Shown here one piece after another: positions 40,541 to 49,118 of a stretch of DNA of 64,000 bases. The position numbers were made by a program, and so were the translations under genes. Each line of letters starts with the position of its first letter. Positions within the stretch are counted from its first letter, which is position 1. The notes below the pieces were generated by a model. The model was not told the origin of the DNA, made no database searches, and saw only the letters and a program-made list of their open reading frames with translations. The DNA lies in contig JADKEV010000015.1 in assembly GCA_016717855.1 (NCBI GenBank), positions 1-64,000 of the forward strand, in the 5' to 3' direction. Source of the DNA: Betaproteobacteria bacterium (GTDB lineage Bacteria > Pseudomonadota > Gammaproteobacteria > Burkholderiales > Casimicrobiaceae).

Positions 40541-42853
40541 TCAGCCGTGAATGGTCCGGTGCAAGGCTTCGGTCTCGGCGGTTGGCTGGACGCCGAGCAC
40601 GATGGACAGCAATTCGCGGCAGCGACGATAGGCGCGCAGCGCGTTGGCGGGCGCGCCCAGCGCCAGGTGGCAGCGCATCAGTCCGCGATAGAAGTCTTCG
40701 GCCAGTGTGTCCTGGTCGATGCCGCGCTCGTAGAACGCGATGGCGCCGGTCCAGTCGCCCGCGGTTTCGGCCCGGCCGCCGAACTCCGCGATTGCCCGCA
40801 GGAACTTGCTGCGCAGGCGCTCCCGCGCAGTCGCGGCCCAGGCCGGCACCGCGGCATCCCCCAGTTCGCCGAGCAGCGGGCCGCGATACAGCTTGATCAG
40901 GGCAGCGGCATCGACCGCGATCACGCCGGGCAGCGCCCCCGCCGCGTCCATCTGTTCCAGCCGAGCCTCGAACGCCCAGACGTCGCACCAGACGCGCCTC
41001 CGGTCCAGGCGCAGCTTGCCGTCGGCCAGCAGGACCAGGCCGTCGTGCACCAGGAGCTTCCTCAGCCGCAGCAGGGTGACGTCGAACGCGGTCTTGGCGT
41101 CGGCATCCTCGCCCGGCCACAACGCGAGTTGCAGGCTTTGCGGATCGACACCGGGGTCGGCGCGGCCCGCGCTGCCGGCGGCGGCAACGCTGCCGGCCTG
41201 CACGACGCTGCCGCCCGCCGCGCCCGGATGGCTCGCCGCCCCGCCGCCCAGCGCGATCGCCGTCAGCAGGTCGAGCGGCTTTTGCTGCGCGCGCGCCTTG
41301 CCGCCAAGCGGGGTGCCGTCGAGTTCGACGTGTGGCGTGCCCAGCAGATACAACCTGACGGTCCACGGCCAGACTTCGGGCAATGTCGGCGGCGGATCGA
41401 AGCGCATGGTCTCGATCACCCGCCGCGCGGTCACCGCGCTGATGTCGTGTTCGAGCGCGTAGGTCATCGCCTCGGCCCCAAGCGGCCGGTTGTACGTGAA
41501 CGCGCGAAACGACCCGGTGCGCTCGATCGCGGCGAGGACCGCCGCCACCGGCGTGTCCAGATTCTCCCCGCGCGTCGCCGCCTCGACCAGATCCAGCACC
41601 GCAGCGGAAGTCTGGTAGATGAGCCGGTGCCGCCCGTGCCCCGTGCGCAGCAGCCGGTCGACTTCGACGCGCGCCGCGGCGAACTCGTGGCAATACGTCT
41701 GCGCCATCACGCAGTTGACGCGATAGACGCTGGCGATCACGTCGGGCACCTGCACCTGGTCGGCGCGGGTCACCGCTTGCTGGGCCGATACCTGCGCGCG
41801 CCGGTACTGGCCGCGCATCAGCGCCAGCTTGGTCTCCATGTGCGCGAGCGAGATCGCCTGCACCGGCAGCCGCGGGTCGAGGAACTTGCGGGCGCCGGCG
41901 AGCGCCACTTCGGCCGCGTCGTAGTTGCGTTCGATGAACGCCAGGTCGTAGCGCAGGCGGTCGAGATTGAAGCGGTGATGCGCGCTCGCGTCGGCCGGCA
42001 TCTCCGCTTCATGCCGGGCTATGCGCACCCGGCAGACGGCCGGATCGGGATTCGGCAGTTGAATGTAGTAGAGCGCCGCTTCTCGCTCCCAGGTGAGGCG
42101 GTGCCCGGTGGGGACGCCGGGCACGGCGGCTACGGCGTCGAGCCGCTCGATCAGCCCGATCCCGATGTTGGGTTCGGCCCAGAGCTGGCAGTAAGCGAGC
42201 AGCGCGCCCCCGGCGCCCAGCCGCACGCCGGCATCGACCGCCGGATCGCCGGCCAGATCCACCATGCGCTCGAACAGCGGGACGCGCCGGGGATGGTCCG
42301 GGTTCGCGAGCATCCAGCCGGCCAGCAGCCCGGTCAGGCATTCGAGTTCGCTGGTGGCGTCCGGATGTTCGAGCCCCTTCTCCAGCACGCGCTCGGCGAT
42401 CGGCAGCATCGCATTCACGGGCCGGAAGTCGCCCCACAGTACGAACACTGCCTGCAGCAGGCCGCATGCCGCCTGGATCGCGCCGTACTTGTCGCCGGCG
42501 CGCCCGGCGGCGGCGCACGCCTCCTGGAACGCGCCCAGCGCGTCGAGCGCGTTCCGCTCCGCGAGCACGCGGGCGTGGAGCAGCAGTCCGCGTGGTGTTT
42601 GTGGCGATGCCGCGCCGGACAGCGCCAGGTTCCAGCGCTCGAGCGGGGCGACGTGCCCGGCGCGGATCAGGCCTTCGCCGTAGCGTTCGATCAGCGGCCG
42701 GGCCTCGTTGCGCAACCCGGCCTGCAACAGCGCGTCGATCGCCGCGACAATGCCGGGCCAGTCGGGGCCGCCGTCGGAGCCGCTGGCCCTGGGGGCCGAC
42801 GCCGCGGGTGGCGAGGCCGCTGTGGGCCTGGACTTGGCGGACTTGGCTGCCAT
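40541..42853 (-). CDS. SARP-like transcriptional regulator with BTAD domain (copy 1)
   Basis: 770 residues. Residues 1-480 are Ala/Leu-rich and helical, TPR-like, with no ATPase motif. Residues about 494-600 form an OmpR/SARP-type winged helix (VRLYLLGTPHVELDGTPLGG, FDVTLLRLRKLLVHDGLV, LADGKLRLDRRRVWCD). A BTAD domain follows (LYRGPLLGELGDAAVPAWAA, FLRAIAEFGG, DTLAEDFYRGLMRCHLALG, ALRAYRRCRELLSIVLGVQP). SARP proteins usually have the winged helix first, so this order is unusual. A Gly/Ala insertion (about 40 residues) sits in the winged helix. Likely an activator; see the direct-repeat promoters. It is closely related to the gene at 46148-48326. Confidence 0.87.
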   Translation of the reverse strand: MAAKSAKSRPTAASPPAASAPRASGSDGGPDWPGIVAAIDALLQAGLRNEARPLIERYGEGLIRAGHVAPLERWNLALSGAASPQTPRGLLLHARVLAERNALDALGAFQEACAAAGRAGDKYGAIQAACGLLQAVFVLWGDFRPVNAMLPIAERVLEKGLEHPDATSELECLTGLLAGWMLANPDHPRRVPLFERMVDLAGDPAVDAGVRLGAGGALLAYCQLWAEPNIGIGLIERLDAVAAVPGVPTGHRLTWEREAALYYIQLPNPDPAVCRVRIARHEAEMPADASAHHRFNLDRLRYDLAFIERNYDAAEVALAGARKFLDPRLPVQAISLAHMETKLALMRGQYRRAQVSAQQAVTRADQVQVPDVIASVYRVNCVMAQTYCHEFAAARVEVDRLLRTGHGRHRLIYQTSAAVLDLVEAATRGENLDTPVAAVLAAIERTGSFRAFTYNRPLGAEAMTYALEHDISAVTARRVIETMRFDPPPTLPEVWPWTVRLYLLGTPHVELDGTPLGGKARAQQKPLDLLTAIALGGGAASHPGAAGGSVVQAGSVAAAGSAGRADPGVDPQSLQLALWPGEDADAKTAFDVTLLRLRKLLVHDGLVLLADGKLRLDRRRVWCDVWAFEARLEQMDAAGALPGVIAVDAAALIKLYRGPLLGELGDAAVPAWAATARERLRSKFLRAIAEFGGRAETAGDWTGAIAFYERGIDQDTLAEDFYRGLMRCHLALGAPANALRAYRRCRELLSIVLGVQPTAETEALHRTIHG

Positions 42854-42886
42854 GTGCGGTGGTGTGGATGGATGCGCGGGAAGCGC

Positions 42887-43026
42887 AATTCGGGGTCAGA
42901 GTCAGGATTGTGCATCCAAGATAGCCGCGCGGCCAGTTGACAGGCGCCCTGCAACGCTTTGAACAGAAATGCGCAGGGTTACGGGCAGGTCGGTCGTCTC
43001 TGAAATAATCCTGACTCTGACCCCGG
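42887..43026. mobile_element. Short MITE-like element bounded by inverted CGGGGTCAGAGTCAGGATT units
   Basis: The left unit (42887-42910) and the inverted right unit (43006-43026) share a 19-bp core with no mismatch. No ORF of note is inside. It lies between the delta-60 gene and BTAD copy 1. No target-site duplication is obvious. The unit type (TCAGG) is the same at both ends and differs from the mazEF element (TAAGG). Confidence 0.6.
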
Positions 43027-43140
43027 ATGTTCCGGATGTTCGTCCGAATGTTACATCGGGTCCCCGCTTCCGCAGGCGCCCGATGCGGCTGATCCGGCAA
43101 CCCCATGCTGCGTGCGCGCGGGGCTTGCCGGGATGTTGCG

Positions 43141-44943
43141 TTACTGCACGGCGCAGAACACCGTGCCTTCGCCGGTCCAGCCCGAGGCGAGCATCTGGCC
43201 GTAGACGGCGTCGTTGATGGTGTAGCGGTGATTGCTGTCGTTGACCGCGAAGCGGTTGTTATATGCGCGCTTGACCGCCACGGTCCCGGCGGCGCAGTTG
43301 CCACCCGCCGACGGCCAGCCGTTGAAATCGTGGCTCTCGAAGCGCCAGCCCGCGTCCTCCTTCACCGCCGCGCATTCCGCCGCTTCGATGGTGTAGAAGG
43401 GCGAGTTGGGCCCGCGCCGCGCGCCGGTGACGGCGTCGGTCTCGGGAGAACCATAGAAGCGGCAGACGCGGTTCGGGCCGCCCGAGCGGAACGTCTCGCC
43501 GGTGCGGCTCCAGCCCGGACCCGCGGCGCCGCCGTCGATCGCCGCGGCTTCGGCCGGATCGGCGGTGATGAAGTAGTGGTTCAGCGCGGCGTTGTAGAAC
43601 TCGATTACGCGCGTTGTGATCTCCGCCCCGATCAGTCGCGCGACCAGGCTATTGTCGTTGCTGTCGTTCTCGGCCTTGCCGGCGAGCACGATCTTCCCGT
43701 CGACGTCGATGGCCAGCGCGAGGACCTGGGAGGTCGCGAAGCCGAAGTCCTGACTGATCCCGCCCACACCAAAAGTGGCATCCAGCTGACCGCCGGGAAG
43801 CAGCCGCGCGACCTGTGCCTGGAAGTCGTTGCCGACCGCCTTGGTGGCGCCGATCACGAACTTGCCGTCGGCTTGGCGGGTGATCGCCCCGGCATACGTC
43901 ATGCCCTGCGGCAAGTTGAGGACCCCCTGCGCGCCGAATGCCGGATCCGGTTGACCGGATGGCAGAATGCGCGCGACTATCCCGGCGCGCGCATCGCCGA
44001 ACACCCCGCCGGCGAGCAGGACCGTCCCATCGGCGTCTGCCACCATGTCGTCGAACTCGGTGCCCAGACCGGCGAGCGCGTAGGTGTACTTCCCGCCGGT
44101 GCCGAACGACGCATCCGGCGAACCGTTGGCGTTCAGCCGGACGGCAACGGCCTTGTAGGCGGCCGCGTCGAATGTCGTCATTTGCGCGTAGCCTGCCATC
44201 GTCATCTTGCCCGACGCATGGACCGCCAGCCGTTGGGGGCGGAATCCCGGCGCCAGCATGTCAAAGGTCGCGATGCCGCCATTGCCATAGCTCGGATCGG
44301 GCCTGCCATCCGGCGAATACCGGAGGGTGAACGGCCGGATGTCGGTGTAATCCTTGTCGAACTCGATGCCAGCGGCGACGAGGCTGCCGTCCGGGCGGAG
44401 CGCGACGCTCCAGAAGCTCAGCCGGAGCAGCGAAGGTGGCATCATCCGCGCGACGCCGCCCGTGCCGAAACCCGTGTCGGTGCTGCCGTCCGCATTCAGG
44501 CGCGTGATCCAGCCGCGGGAAGCGCCGCTGGCCTGGAAGTACTCCTGGCCGACCAGCACGATCTTGCCGTCGGGCTGCAGCACGGCGCGCATGAGCGACG
44601 TATCGGCGCCAGGACCGCCGATCACACGCCGGCCGCTGCCGAAGAAACCCGTGTCGAGCGAGCCCTCGGGAAGATAGCGCGCGACGAACCCGAGCGAGTG
44701 TTGGCCGGAGTTCGAGTAACCGCGGCCGGACACCAGGTACTTGCCGTCGGGCTGGATGATGACTTGCGTCGCGTAGTCGTAGTTGTCGGCGTAGTCGTGG
44801 ACGATGCGGCCGCTGCCGTTCGGCCCGAACCCCGGGTCGAAGGCGCCGGCGTTGGTCGGCGGCAGCGCGGCCACGGCCGTGGCCGGCAGCGAGACGGCGA
44901 CAGCGCAGGCGAGGGAAAGCAGGAAGGCGGTGATTCTGGACAT
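43141..44943 (-). CDS. Secreted delta-60 repeat protein with C-terminal DUF5648
   Basis: 600 residues from ATG 44943. Signal peptide MSRITAFLLSLACAVAVSLP, cleaved near AVA-ALPP. Residues about 35-420 hold about seven delta-60 repeats (FDPGFGPNGSGR, LDTGFFGSGRRV, PDPSYGNGGIAT, LDATFGVGGISQDF, each with QPDGK-like turns), a probable beta-propeller. Residues about 445-600 are DUF5648 (VIEFYNAALNHYFITADPAE, AGPGWSRTGETF, VCRFYG, FYTIEAAECAAVK, WRFESHDF). It is extracellular, of unknown role. It follows the 70-residue gene by 81 bp and so probably shares its direct-repeat promoter. Confidence 0.88.
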   Translation of the reverse strand: MSRITAFLLSLACAVAVSLPATAVAALPPTNAGAFDPGFGPNGSGRIVHDYADNYDYATQVIIQPDGKYLVSGRGYSNSGQHSLGFVARYLPEGSLDTGFFGSGRRVIGGPGADTSLMRAVLQPDGKIVLVGQEYFQASGASRGWITRLNADGSTDTGFGTGGVARMMPPSLLRLSFWSVALRPDGSLVAAGIEFDKDYTDIRPFTLRYSPDGRPDPSYGNGGIATFDMLAPGFRPQRLAVHASGKMTMAGYAQMTTFDAAAYKAVAVRLNANGSPDASFGTGGKYTYALAGLGTEFDDMVADADGTVLLAGGVFGDARAGIVARILPSGQPDPAFGAQGVLNLPQGMTYAGAITRQADGKFVIGATKAVGNDFQAQVARLLPGGQLDATFGVGGISQDFGFATSQVLALAIDVDGKIVLAGKAENDSNDNSLVARLIGAEITTRVIEFYNAALNHYFITADPAEAAAIDGGAAGPGWSRTGETFRSGGPNRVCRFYGSPETDAVTGARRGPNSPFYTIEAAECAAVKEDAGWRFESHDFNGWPSAGGNCAAGTVAVKRAYNNRFAVNDSNHRYTINDAVYGQMLASGWTGEGTVFCAVQ

Positions 44944-45024
44944 GATGAGGCTCCTCAAGGCAAATTGATAAGGGGACAAGGGGATTGAAACCGCGCCGGG
45001 CGCGGCGGAACCGGCGAGGGGAAG

Positions 45025-45237
45025 TCAGGGCGCCTGCGGCGTGGCGCGCGACCGGCGCGGCCGCGGTGGATTCAGCAGGGCAAGAAGTTCACGCGCATTC
45101 CGGAACGCCGACTGGTGCCCGGACGCCACGTCCTCGACGATGCCGGCGATGTTGGCGGCGCGCGCCCCGTCAAGCCGGTACAGGCGCACGACGAAGGTCG
45201 CCGGCAGCGGGAATGCAATCTGATGTGCGGTTTCCAT
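45025..45237 (-). CDS. 70-residue protein, paralogue of 40070-40297 (possibly leaderless mRNA)
   Basis: ATG 45237. It contains LPATFVVRLYRLDGARAANI followed by AGIVEDVASGHQSAFRNARE and LLALL; see the paralogue. The C-terminus is basic (PPRPRRSRATPQAP). The -10 box TATCGT (45250-45245) ends 7 nt before the ATG, so translation without a leader is likely. It is first in an apparent operon with the delta-60/DUF5648 gene. Function unknown; a regulatory or chaperone role for the secreted partner is only a guess. Confidence 0.72.
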   Translation of the reverse strand: METAHQIAFPLPATFVVRLYRLDGARAANIAGIVEDVASGHQSAFRNARELLALLNPPRPRRSRATPQAP

Positions 45238-45244
45238 GACCGCA

Positions 45245-45288
45245 ACGATAGCGCCCGCCCACCGGTGGGCGGCTTACAGATCACTTAC
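45245..45288 (-). promoter_or_regulatory. Direct-repeat promoter (GTAAGT / GTAAGC, 11-bp period, then TATCGT)
   Basis: On the minus strand: GTAAGT (45288-45283), 5 bp, GTAAGC (45277-45272), 21 bp, TATCGT (45250-45245). The wider repeat is CTGTAAG twice. The 21-bp spacer is unrelated in sequence to those at 40310-40330 and 58409-58429, and holds its own palindrome (CGCCCACCGGTGGGCG). It drives the 70-residue gene and probably the delta-60 gene. Confidence 0.65.
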
Positions 45289-45432
45289 AGATTCCGATTC
45301 GCCAATTCGGGGTCAGAGTAAGGATTGATCATCCAACGCGGCTGGGCGACCAGGCAGACGGTGCGTGGCCGGAGTGGGCGCAGCGACGGGGGGCGCAAGC
45401 CCGGACACTTCACCGAACGCATTGCGCGTTAC

Positions 45433-45445
45433 AAGGAAATTCCTT
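45433..45445 (+). promoter_or_regulatory. Possible mazEF operator palindrome
   Basis: AAGGAAATTCCTT is symmetric around its central base, 41 bp before mazE. MazE-type antitoxins repress their own promoter through such sites. A CATTAT at 45461-45466 could be the -10. Inference from position. Confidence 0.35.
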
Positions 45446-45486
45446 ACCATGGCGGGACTCCATTATCTCTTTGGGCCAGGCGCACC

Positions 45487-45705
45487 ATGATCACCAGCAA
45501 GCTGACGACCAAGGCGCAGACCACGATCCCGCAACCCGTTCGCGTCGCCCTGCGTCTACAGCCCGGCGACGAACTCACTTACGAAATCGACGACCAGCGC
45601 GTGATCATCCGGAAAGCCAGTCGCGGCGGCAAGATGGACGACCCGTTCCGCACGTTCTCCGAATGGAACTCCGAAGCGGATGCCAGGGCCTATGGCGAGC
45701 TTTAG
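45487..45705 (+). CDS. mazE: MazE/AbrB-type antitoxin
   Basis: 72 residues from ATG 45487. The N-terminus MITSKLTTKAQTTIPQPVRV and LRLQPGDELTYEIDDQRVII form the SpoVT/AbrB swapped-hairpin DNA-binding domain. The C-terminus (DPFRTFSEWNSEADARAY) is the toxin-binding tail. It neutralises MazF and represses the pair. Its 3' end overlaps the mazF start by 14 bp. An earlier in-frame ATG at 45325 starts in the repeat unit and is rejected. Confidence 0.92.
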   Translation: MITSKLTTKAQTTIPQPVRVALRLQPGDELTYEIDDQRVIIRKASRGGKMDDPFRTFSEWNSEADARAYGEL

Positions 45706-46045
45706 GCAGGGCGACGTCATCAAGGTGCCGTTTCCGTACACCGACCGCCCGACACGGCAGTCGCGGCCGGCACTGGTCGTGTCCGCGGGCGGCATCGAGG
45801 ACGCGCACGGACTGCTCTGGGTCGTCATGATCACCAGCGCGGAAAACCGGGGCTGGCCCGGGGATGTGGCGGTGCAGAATCTGGCGACCGCCGGACTGCC
45901 GGTGCCCTCCGTGATCCGCACGGCAAAGATCGCGACCATCGAAGCCGTCGATGCCACGAGGCTGGGCAAAGTGTCCGCAACGCTGCTGGCGAAAGTCGTT
46001 GCGCGGCTGGGCCGGGAGTTGGGGCTGGCGCAGCCTGGCGCCTGA
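45692..46045 (+). CDS. mazF: MazF/PemK-family endoribonuclease toxin
   Basis: 117 residues from ATG 45692. The pattern RQGDVIKVPFPYTDRPTRQS, RPALVVSAG, LWVVMITSAENRGWPGDVAV, LPVPSVIRTAKIATIE and KVSATLLAKVVARLGREL is the PemK/MazF family. The Arg and Thr/Ser of the RNase site (RPALVV, MITSA) are kept. It cleaves mRNA at short sequences unless bound by MazE. The start inside mazE indicates coupled translation. Confidence 0.92.
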   Translation: MASFRQGDVIKVPFPYTDRPTRQSRPALVVSAGGIEDAHGLLWVVMITSAENRGWPGDVAVQNLATAGLPVPSVIRTAKIATIEAVDATRLGKVSATLLAKVVARLGRELGLAQPGA

Positions 46046-46147
46046 TCTGCCCGAAGTGGAAGGCGCATGCACTGCTATCCCTGCCGCGCAGTTCAGACCC
46101 GGTATTGAACAGTCTTGCGGGCGAGGCAATCGTGCTCAAAACAATGC

Positions 46148-48326
46148 TTACTCTGACCCCGATTGATACAGCGCCTGCGTCTGCGGCGATGGCTGGACTC
46201 CGAGCACGATCGAGAGCAGTTCGCGGCAGCGGCGGTACGCGCGCAGCGCGGCGGCGGCGTCGCCTTGCGCGAGATGGCAGCGCATCACGCCGCGATAGAA
46301 CTCCTCGGCCAGGTTGTCCTGCTCGAGCCCGCGTTCGTAGATCGCGATGGCCTCGCTCCAGCGCGCGCCCGCCTCGGCCTCGCTTCCCCGGCTTGCCACC
46401 GCCCGCAGGAAACGGCCGCGCAGGCGCTCGCGCGCGCTGACCGCCCACGGCGGAACCTGATCGTCCCCGAACAACGGCCCGCGATAAATCGTAAGCGGAT
46501 CCCCCGCCCACGGCGATGCCGACGGCGCGGCGAGCCGCGACTCGAATGCCAACACGTCGCACCACACCCGCCCGGTATCGAGGCGCACGCGGCCGTCGGC
46601 CACTGCAATCAGCCCGTCGTGGACCAGCAGCTTGCGCAGCCGCAGCAGGTTGACGTCGAACGACACCCTTGACGTCGGCATCGGCCTCCGGCCAGAGGGC
46701 GAACATCAGCGCCTGGATGTCGGCGCCTTCCGGCGTCCCGGCGCCGCCGATCGCCAGCGCCCGGAGCAGCTCCAGCGGCCGCTGTTGCGCCTTGCCCTTG
46801 CCCCCGACCGGCGCGCCGTCGACCAGCACCGACGGCGCGCCCAGCAGGCTGATGCGCACGGTCCACGGCCACGCCTCGGGCAGGTCGTCCGGCGGCGCGA
46901 ACTTCATGAAGGCCACGACGCCGCGCGCGGTCTCCGGGCGGATGCCGCGCGCGAGCGCCAGCGCCATCGCCTGCGCCCCGAGCCGGGGATGCAGCGTGAA
47001 TACGGCCGCGCGGCTGGTCCGCTCGACGGCGGCCAGCAACGCTTCGACCGCCGCGCACATCGCCGGTAGATCGCCGCCGGCGAATGCCGCCGCGACGTAG
47101 ACGGTCTCGAGCGACAGCCGGTACAGCGCCTGGTGCGCGGCCACGTCATCGCGCATCAGGTCCTCGATCTCGGTCCGAGCGCCCTCGACGTCACCGGCAT
47201 ACCCGCGGGCGAGCGCGCCGATCTGCCGGTACATCGCGATCAGCGCGTCGAGGACGTGCACTTCGCGCGCCCGCGCGACCGCGCCGGCCGAGGCTTGGGC
47301 GGCGCGCTCGAATTGCCCCAGCGCCATCGCCAGCCTCGCTTCGTTGTGCGCCAGCGTGATCGCCTGGACGGCAAGCCGGGGATCCAGCGCCAAGCGCATC
47401 GCGGCGAGTGCCGCTTCGCACGCGGCAAAATTCCGGCGCAACGCTTCGTGCTCGAAACGGAGCCGCCCGACCAGGAAGCGCAACAACTGGAAGCCCTCCT
47501 CCGGAATTGCCGCCGCGAGTTCGGCGATCCTGGCTGCGCACGCCGCGTCGTCCCGCTGCGGGCTGGCGATCAGCAGCAGCGCCGCTTCGAAGCGCCACAC
47601 CAGCCGCTGTTCCAGCCCGATCGCCCGGTCCTCGCGCAACGCATCGAGCGCGCCGATCAGCGCCGCACCCCGGGAGAACTCGTTCCAGAGCTGGCAGTAC
47701 GCAAGCAGGATGCCGCCGGCGCCCAAGCGGACCGCCGGGTGGACGCGCTCGTCCATTGCCAACGCCACGACACGCTCGAACAACTGCACCCGCCGCGGAT
47801 GCAGCGAACGCAGCATCAACTGGCCCGCGAGCAAGCCAGCCAGGCATTCGAGTTCCTGCGTCGGATCGGGGTGGCGCACGGGTCGGTCGATGGCCGGCTC
47901 CACCACGGCGACCATTGCGGCAACCGGGCGGAAATCGTTCCAGATCGTGAAGACCGCGCGCAACAGCCCGCTGGCCGCCTGGATCGCCGCATACTCGTCG
48001 CCCGCGGCCACGCTGGCCGCGTAGGCTGCGCGGAACGCGTCGGGGGCTTCGGCGGCGCTGCGCTGCGCCAGCGCCCGTGCCTGCAGCAGCAGCGCGGCGG
48101 GGCTGTCCTGGCCGCGCCCGCCGCGCAACGCCTCCTGCAGGCGCTCGACGGCGGCCGGATGGCCGGCGCGGATCAGGTCGGCGCCGAAGCGGTCCAGCAT
48201 CCGCGCCGCCTCGTCGCGGACGCCGGCGGCAAGCAAGGCGTCGATGGCCGCGACGAGCCCGCCGTAGTCGGGAGGCGGCGCTGCCGCCGGTGGCGGATTC
48301 CCCGGCGCGGGATAAGACTTGACCAT
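46148..48326 (-). pseudogene. SARP-like BTAD regulator (copy 2) with frameshift and altered C-terminus
   Basis: It starts at 48326 and is homologous to 40541-42853 from end to end: a helical N-terminal part of about 460 residues, the winged helix (VRISLLGAPSVLVDGAPVGG, FDVNLLRLRKLLVHDGLI) and BTAD (IYRGPLFGDDQVPPWAVSAR, DNLAEEFYRGVMRCHLAQGD, ALRAYRRCRELLSIVLGVQP). The frame breaks at the GGG run 46666-46668; dropping one G gives VKVSFDVNLL and an intact protein of about 725 residues. The last residues, QSGSE-stop, are encoded by the inverted unit of the mazEF element, where copy 1 has RTIHG. It could be a real frameshift or a homopolymer error; if an error, the gene is functional. Confidence 0.82.
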
Positions 48327-48458
48327 GGCCGATCATCGCATGACCGGCCGCGCGGGGGAATGCCGCGGCCCGTTCGCAGGACGCGCGCCGCGCCCCGACG
48401 GCCGGAACCGGAATCAGTGGCCTGGCTGACGCCGGCGCCGGGCGCGCACATGGCCGCA

Positions 48459-49118
48459 TCATGCGCCCGGGAATGGTACCGACCCCAAAGGGAAAAAACG
48501 CCAAAGCCCGGGCACGCCGGGGGGCGCAACTTCGCCCCACGGCGACGTTTTCGTGGCCCGTGTGTTCGCCCCCGGCGAAAAAATTCCGGTGTCGGCGTCA
48601 CCCGCAAAGGAGATGGTGGGAACCGTCACCGACCCCAGCGCCAATCCCGTCAACACCGCCGATCCCGCCGCCACGGTGATGTTGGCCGTGCCGTCGAAGG
48701 CCACACCGTTGATGGTGCGCGCCGTGGCCAGCCTGGTGGCCGCCTCCGAACTCGCAGACCGCAGCGCATACGCAGCCGCCGCGACCGGTTCCCGCGGCGC
48801 CATTTCCGCGTCGCTCCCCACTTTCACTCCCAGCCAGTAGGGAACGTCGAACGCCAACGTCAGCGGCCGCGCTGGCTGCGCCCCGATCAGCACGCTGAGC
48901 ACGCCGTTCGCCACCGTCACGTTCTGGTTCTCGGTGAAGAGCTGGTTCGCCCCCGCGGATTTGCCGTCGTACAAGCTGAACGCCATGGCGAGCGTCGCAT
49001 TGACCGGCGTCCCGCCCGGGTTCGTCAGGTACCCCTGGTAGTTGATCTGATGCGGCACCAGCGCCTGGACACTGCCGCAGCACAACGCCGCGGACAGCAG
49101 CAGAGTGATTGCTCTCAT
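48459..49118 (-). CDS. Secreted fibre-like protein, probably truncated
   Basis: 219 residues with a signal peptide (MRAITLLLSAALCCGSVQA). ALVPHQINYQGYLTNPGGTP, NATLAMAFSLYDG, VTVANGVLSVLIGA, DVPYWLGVKVG and EPVAAAAYALRS form the N-terminal region of a secreted tail-fibre-like family. FAGDADTGIFSPGANT usually precedes a long C-terminal part of several hundred residues; here the frame instead runs into Pro/Gly-rich sequence and stops. It is therefore probably a remnant. The type of C-terminal end missing here is seen in the unrelated fragment at 1-276. It follows no obvious operon. Confidence 0.7.
   Translation of the reverse strand: MRAITLLLSAALCCGSVQALVPHQINYQGYLTNPGGTPVNATLAMAFSLYDGKSAGANQLFTENQNVTVANGVLSVLIGAQPARPLTLAFDVPYWLGVKVGSDAEMAPREPVAAAAYALRSASSEAATRLATARTINGVAFDGTANITVAAGSAVLTGLALGSVTVPTISFAGDADTGIFSPGANTRATKTSPWGEVAPPGVPGLWRFFPLGSVPFPGA

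Larger units (their letters stand above)
45304..46164. mobile_element. mazEF cassette bounded by inverted CGGGGTCAGAGTAAG units
   Basis: The left unit (45304-45327) and the inverted right unit (46142-46164) match at about 22 of 24 aligned bases and share the TAAG variant. Between them are only mazE and mazF. The right end lies inside the end of BTAD copy 2 and gives it a new stop. No transposase is present, so movement would need one in trans. Confidence 0.6.
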
